From assembly GCA_964470285.1 (NCBI GenBank), contig CAYYBZ010000137.1, positions 1 through 6,133 of the forward strand: a stretch of 6,133 nucleotides of DNA, given 5' to 3'. This document shows positions 4,025 through 6,133 of this stretch, one piece after another. The notes below the pieces were generated by a model. It saw nothing but the letters and a program-made list of their open reading frames with translations, had not been told where the DNA came from and searched no databases. Source of the DNA: CAYYBZ01 sp964470285 [NCBI: uncultured Oligoflexia bacterium] (GTDB lineage: Bacteria > Bdellovibrionota_G > CAYYBZ01). The translations under genes were made by a program, and so were the position numbers. Each line of letters starts with the position of its first letter. Positions within the stretch are counted from its first letter, which is position 1.

Positions 4025-4111
4025 TTATTTGAATAGATCTTCAGCTAATTTAATGAGTTCATGCGATTTATTTAGATCGCAGTTTATTAATTTGTATTTA
4101 ATCGATGCAAT
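4025..4111 (-). pseudogene. Short ORF tail directly after the 4112-4642 stop, possible gene remnant
   Basis: Directly after the TAA at 4114-4112, the same frame stays open for 28 codons before TAA at 4027-4025. It encodes a plausible lysine/leucine-rich helix ending with SHELIKLAEDLFK. The second stop lies 12 bp from the end of R4, like the stop-to-repeat gaps of brnA (20 bp) and the Fic gene (13 bp). It may be the decayed end of a lost cassette gene, or a C-terminal extension of the upstream gene cut off by a stop. A chance open frame of this length in AT-rich DNA is also possible. Confidence 0.3.
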
Positions 4112-4642
4112 TTAAATATCGAAGATCGATCCATCTACTGAATAAAGAGAACCGTTTTTAAAATTACCTTCTTCACTAAGTTCAACAGTGATCCCTTGAA
4201 AGTTTTTTAGATTCAGAAATAGCCAGTTTATTATTCCATCTTCATTTGGGATCTCTGTGACTGTATTCCCCAGGACATTACCCAGAATATGTATGCTTTT
4301 ATTGGCACTGTCGTATACATAGGGAACAAGCAGTTTCACTTGAGCGGGTTCGCCGTACGGTATAATTCCAAAAGTGATTGAAGCTTGAGAAGGTTTATAC
4401 CAGCGCTCGGCTGTGATCTGTACATATCTCTTGTCGATTATTGTTATTTTTATACGTTTAGTGTAATCCATAGCAGTATCTCTAGCATCATAACCGAAAT
4501 CTAAAGGATTTTTATCATCAGAATTTATGTTAAAAATAAACTCCCGGGGTTTTTCTTCTGTATCTTCTGCATATGTCTTTGAAAATAAACAGGTAGAAAA
4601 AAGAAGTATCATCGCAATTAATTTGATTTGAAGCTTCATCAT
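4112..4642 (-). CDS. Exported protein of unknown function
   Basis: This 176-residue protein has a Sec-type signal peptide: basic MMKLQIK, a hydrophobic run IAMILLFSTCLF, and a likely signal peptidase I site after SKTYA (residue 25, before EDTEE). The cysteine at 18 is not in a good lipobox, so a lipoprotein is less likely. The mature part of about 150 residues is rich in beta-type segments (KRIKITIIDKRYVQITAERW, VKLLVPYVYD, KSIHILGNVLG), suggesting a beta-sandwich or barrel-like fold in the periplasm or outside the cell. I recognise no family and no catalytic motif. GAAAGGAAA (4655-4647) is a good ribosome site for either of the two adjacent ATGs (4642 or 4639). It lies 123 bp downstream of the SagB-type gene on the same strand, perhaps with its own promoter, and R4 hairpin C is its likely terminator. 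Confidence 0.6.
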   Translation of the reverse strand: MMKLQIKLIAMILLFSTCLFSKTYAEDTEEKPREFIFNINSDDKNPLDFGYDARDTAMDYTKRIKITIIDKRYVQITAERWYKPSQASITFGIIPYGEPAQVKLLVPYVYDSANKSIHILGNVLGNTVTEIPNEDGIINWLFLNLKNFQGITVELSEEGNFKNGSLYSVDGSIFDI

Positions 4643-4684
4643 GGTATTTCCTTTCTTTGGTTTAGACTGTATAACAGAACGGAA

Positions 4685-4701
4685 TAAACGGTAACCGTTT
4701 A
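4685..4701. promoter_or_regulatory. Perfect dyad TAAACGGT-A-ACCGTTTA, possible operator
   Basis: Two exact 8-bp arms surround a single central base, 43 bp upstream of the exported-protein start. It has no T-tract, so it is a poor terminator for the upstream gene. The form suits a helix-turn-helix dimer site. A weak -10-like TACAGT (minus strand) lies between it and the ribosome site. No regulator gene is in the window. Confidence 0.45.
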
Positions 4702-4765
4702 CTCTTAGAATATTTGGAGAAATTTCCTTATTTTATGTTTTAATTTGCTGAAGATTTGTTCCAAA

Positions 4766-5521
4766 TTATACTTTTCCGACAGGTGCCAAATAGACCGTAA
4801 ACTCATCCTCACCGTCTAATCCTATAAGCCGATCCATTTTTTCTTGATGGTAAGCTGCGATGGCGCATGTACCCGATTTTATAGCCTCGCAAGCCAGATA
4901 CAAATTTTGACAAACATGGCCCGCATCCATCGCAATTACCCTGTGCGCAGCAATATCATAGCGCCATTCCATTCTGTAAGGGATGGCTGCCCATATAAAA
5001 ACAACGGCGCTCATGCCTACAAATTCCTGTCCTAATGTTGCATCTATTATGTTATGAGATAGATCATCAACGACTTTCTCCTGCACGAGACTATGCTCTA
5101 TCGGTAAATACCTATATATACCGGGATTTAGTGACTCGACATTCAATACAGCCAAATATGTCACAAAGGCGTGACGGCAGCCAGCAGAAGGTACGGTACG
5201 ATACGCATGGTTTTCGCCTATCATCTGTTCAATTCCCTGGGTCGACCATAACAAAAAGGCAAGTTCATCCAGCTTTAAAGGCATTTGCTTATAATCCCTG
5301 CGACTTCTTCTATCTTTTATAGCATCAACCAGATCTACCTTTTCAATAGATTTCCATTCATTTTTCTTGGGAAGTGTTGTTAACTTTTGGTCTTTGGAAA
5401 ACGGTTTTTGTAAAGGAGGGCAGGGTATATATCTATTTTGATCCGTAGAAGAGAAATCTATCGTTAATCTGATCGAATCTTTTAAGAATGCCCTGTATTT
5501 GTTTGTCTTATTTTTAATCAT
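4766..5521 (-). CDS. SagB/ThcOx-type FMN-dependent oxidoreductase (nitroreductase fold)
   Basis: This 251-residue protein matches the SagB/ThcOx branch of the nitroreductase superfamily. Markers are RRSRRDY (71-77, FMN phosphate contact), LDELAFLLWSTQGI (84-97), RTVPSAGCRH (108-117), PGIYRY (133-138), and the C-terminal DAGHVCQNLYLACEA (199-213) through GLDGEDEFTVYLAPVGK (234-250). Relatives oxidise azoline rings to azoles on ribosomal peptides, but many single-copy family members have unknown substrates. No precursor peptide, YcaO cyclodehydratase or SagC-like gene is seen here, so a role in azole peptide synthesis is not supported by this window. It is soluble with no signal peptide. ATG 5521 gives the normal domain length but lacks a clear Shine-Dalgarno. 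It diverges from the secreted protein gene at 5645. Confidence 0.88.
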   Translation of the reverse strand: MIKNKTNKYRAFLKDSIRLTIDFSSTDQNRYIPCPPLQKPFSKDQKLTTLPKKNEWKSIEKVDLVDAIKDRRSRRDYKQMPLKLDELAFLLWSTQGIEQMIGENHAYRTVPSAGCRHAFVTYLAVLNVESLNPGIYRYLPIEHSLVQEKVVDDLSHNIIDATLGQEFVGMSAVVFIWAAIPYRMEWRYDIAAHRVIAMDAGHVCQNLYLACEAIKSGTCAIAAYHQEKMDRLIGLDGEDEFTVYLAPVGKV

Positions 5522-5559
5522 TTTATTAATCTGGTACGTGATAGTTTTTTAAAGTATCC

Positions 5560-5588
5560 ATCATAAAACAAATGCAAAACACTTGCAA
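5560..5588 (-). promoter_or_regulatory. Putative promoter of the SagB-type gene
   Basis: On the minus strand TTGCAA (5588-5583) and TATGAT (5565-5560) are 17 bp apart; the -10 matches the consensus at five of six positions. It would give a leader of about 30 nt. The -35 is palindromic and also fits the divergent promoter. Confidence 0.45.
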
Positions 5589-5611
5589 TAAGAAAGTGGC
5601 TGTGGTATATG
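5583..5611 (+). promoter_or_regulatory. Putative promoter of the His/Cys-rich secreted protein gene
   Basis: TTGCAA (5583-5588), 17 bp, TATATG (5606-5611), followed by a ribosome site AAGGA (5632-5636) 8 bp before ATG 5645. Both hexamers match at four of six positions, so the promoter is modest. Confidence 0.4.
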
Positions 5612-5644
5612 AGACCATTATTTTTTATGACAAGGATGGTATTT

Positions 5645-6133
5645 ATGAAAAAGATCGAAAAGTGTTTTGCTCTGTTGCTTGCTCTGTTTCTCTTTGTTCC
5701 GTTAGCCACGGCTGCAGAGATTAACGCACAGGATGTGGAAAAGATACTGAACGCCGCTAAAACTCAGTATGAGTTTGACTGGGGAACAGGGGGACGCAAT
5801 AGCTTCGATAGAATTAGCAAATCTATTTTTGTCGATGTACGCACTCATGAAAACAAGGAAGGAGATTTCTTACACCCACCGGCAATGGTTTACCTAATCG
5901 GAAGGAATTTCGTGATCGCTTCATATTACCTCGAATACGATGAGGATGCCAATGCCTACTTGAGTCAGCATTGCCATTGTTGCCATCTTCATGTCGATGA
6001 CGGCAGTTTTGAAGTGCATTGTGCCGAGGTTTGCACACATATACCGAAGGCGGATGAGCTTAAGCCCTTCCAGGGATATGAAATGAAGGAATTCTCCGAT
6101 TCGAAAAAGAGTATTTTTGTATATGACAGTGTT
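5645..6133 (+). CDS. Secreted His/Cys-rich protein of unknown function (3' end beyond window)
   Basis: An open frame of 163 codons starts at ATG 5645 with a good AAGGA site and is still open at the window edge. It begins with a clear signal peptide: MKKIEK, hydrophobic CFALLLALFLFVPLA, and cleavage at about ATA-A or TAA-E (residues 23-24). The mature part contains a dense cluster H109-C-H-C-C-H-L-H116, then H125-C126, C130 and H132. That is eight His/Cys residues in or near a short loop, plus four more, and suggests metal binding (zinc, copper or iron) or several disulfides outside the cytoplasm. DFLHPPAMVYLIGRNFVIASYYLEYDED upstream looks like a folded beta-type region. I do not recognise the family. 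The minus-strand frames opposite it (5518-5709, 5823-6038) are shadows. Confidence 0.8.
   Translation, partial: MKKIEKCFALLLALFLFVPLATAAEINAQDVEKILNAAKTQYEFDWGTGGRNSFDRISKSIFVDVRTHENKEGDFLHPPAMVYLIGRNFVIASYYLEYDEDANAYLSQHCHCCHLHVDDGSFEVHCAEVCTHIPKADELKPFQGYEMKEFSDSKKSIFVYDSV

Noticed and set aside
5518-5709. Minus-strand 63-residue frame overlapping the SagB-type start
   Set aside because: It lies opposite the signal-peptide region of the plus-strand gene and across the likely promoter region, with no recognisable protein features.

Overview
The window looks like an accessory island in an AT-rich (about 40% G+C by eye), probably Gram-negative bacterium. The support for that is Sec signal peptides, sigma70-like promoters, and toxin-antitoxin (TA), Fic and SagB-type genes of bacterial families. 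I cannot name the species, and no rRNA, tRNA, integrase, transposase or CRISPR array is visible.

Left two thirds (1-4012): a regular array in which compact gene units alternate with a large structured repeat of about 257-319 bp. The repeat is present in three complete copies (774-1030, 2237-2555, 3712-4012) and one copy cut by the window edge (1-173). All array genes are on the minus strand. Each unit has roughly 90-125 bp of upstream DNA, one or two genes, and a stop codon usually 12-20 bp from the next repeat. Read right to left, the units are a Fic AMP-transferase-like gene (2569-3612), an RHH antitoxin plus DUF6036-type nucleotidyltransferase (1616-2113, 1089-1610), and a BrnT toxin/BrnA antitoxin pair (411-683, 194-445). 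All are toxin-like or addiction-type modules, so the layout resembles an integron cassette array, but the repeat does not look like a classical attC site.

Each repeat has the order: conserved 5' block TGACCATACATATAGGGTTC, GCTGGGGACG, bidirectional terminator-like hairpin A, long imperfect core hairpin B, CCTGGGGACG, bidirectional hairpin C, C-tract, and a terminal GTGTG or GTATG that can pair with the initial CATAC. The core is identical at 120 of 121 positions in two copies. The stems of hairpins A and C differ in every copy but keep their pairing. The fourth copy has a largely different core stem that is again self-complementary. This is strong evidence for selection on folded RNA or single-stranded DNA.

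Right third (4013-6133): no further repeat. It holds a short decayed ORF tail (4025-4111), a small exported protein of unknown function (4112-4642), a stand-alone SagB/ThcOx-type FMN oxidoreductase (4766-5521), and, divergent from it, a secreted His/Cys-rich protein running off the window (5645-6133). A palindromic TTGCAA may serve as the -35 hexamer for both divergent promoters.

Likely regulation: the RHH antitoxin operon has a near-consensus promoter (TTGACA, 17 bp, TATACT) overlapped by a perfect 10+10 bp inverted repeat. The Fic gene is preceded by three direct repeats of TTACCACATT. The array units appear to be self-contained transcription units insulated by the terminators in the repeats.
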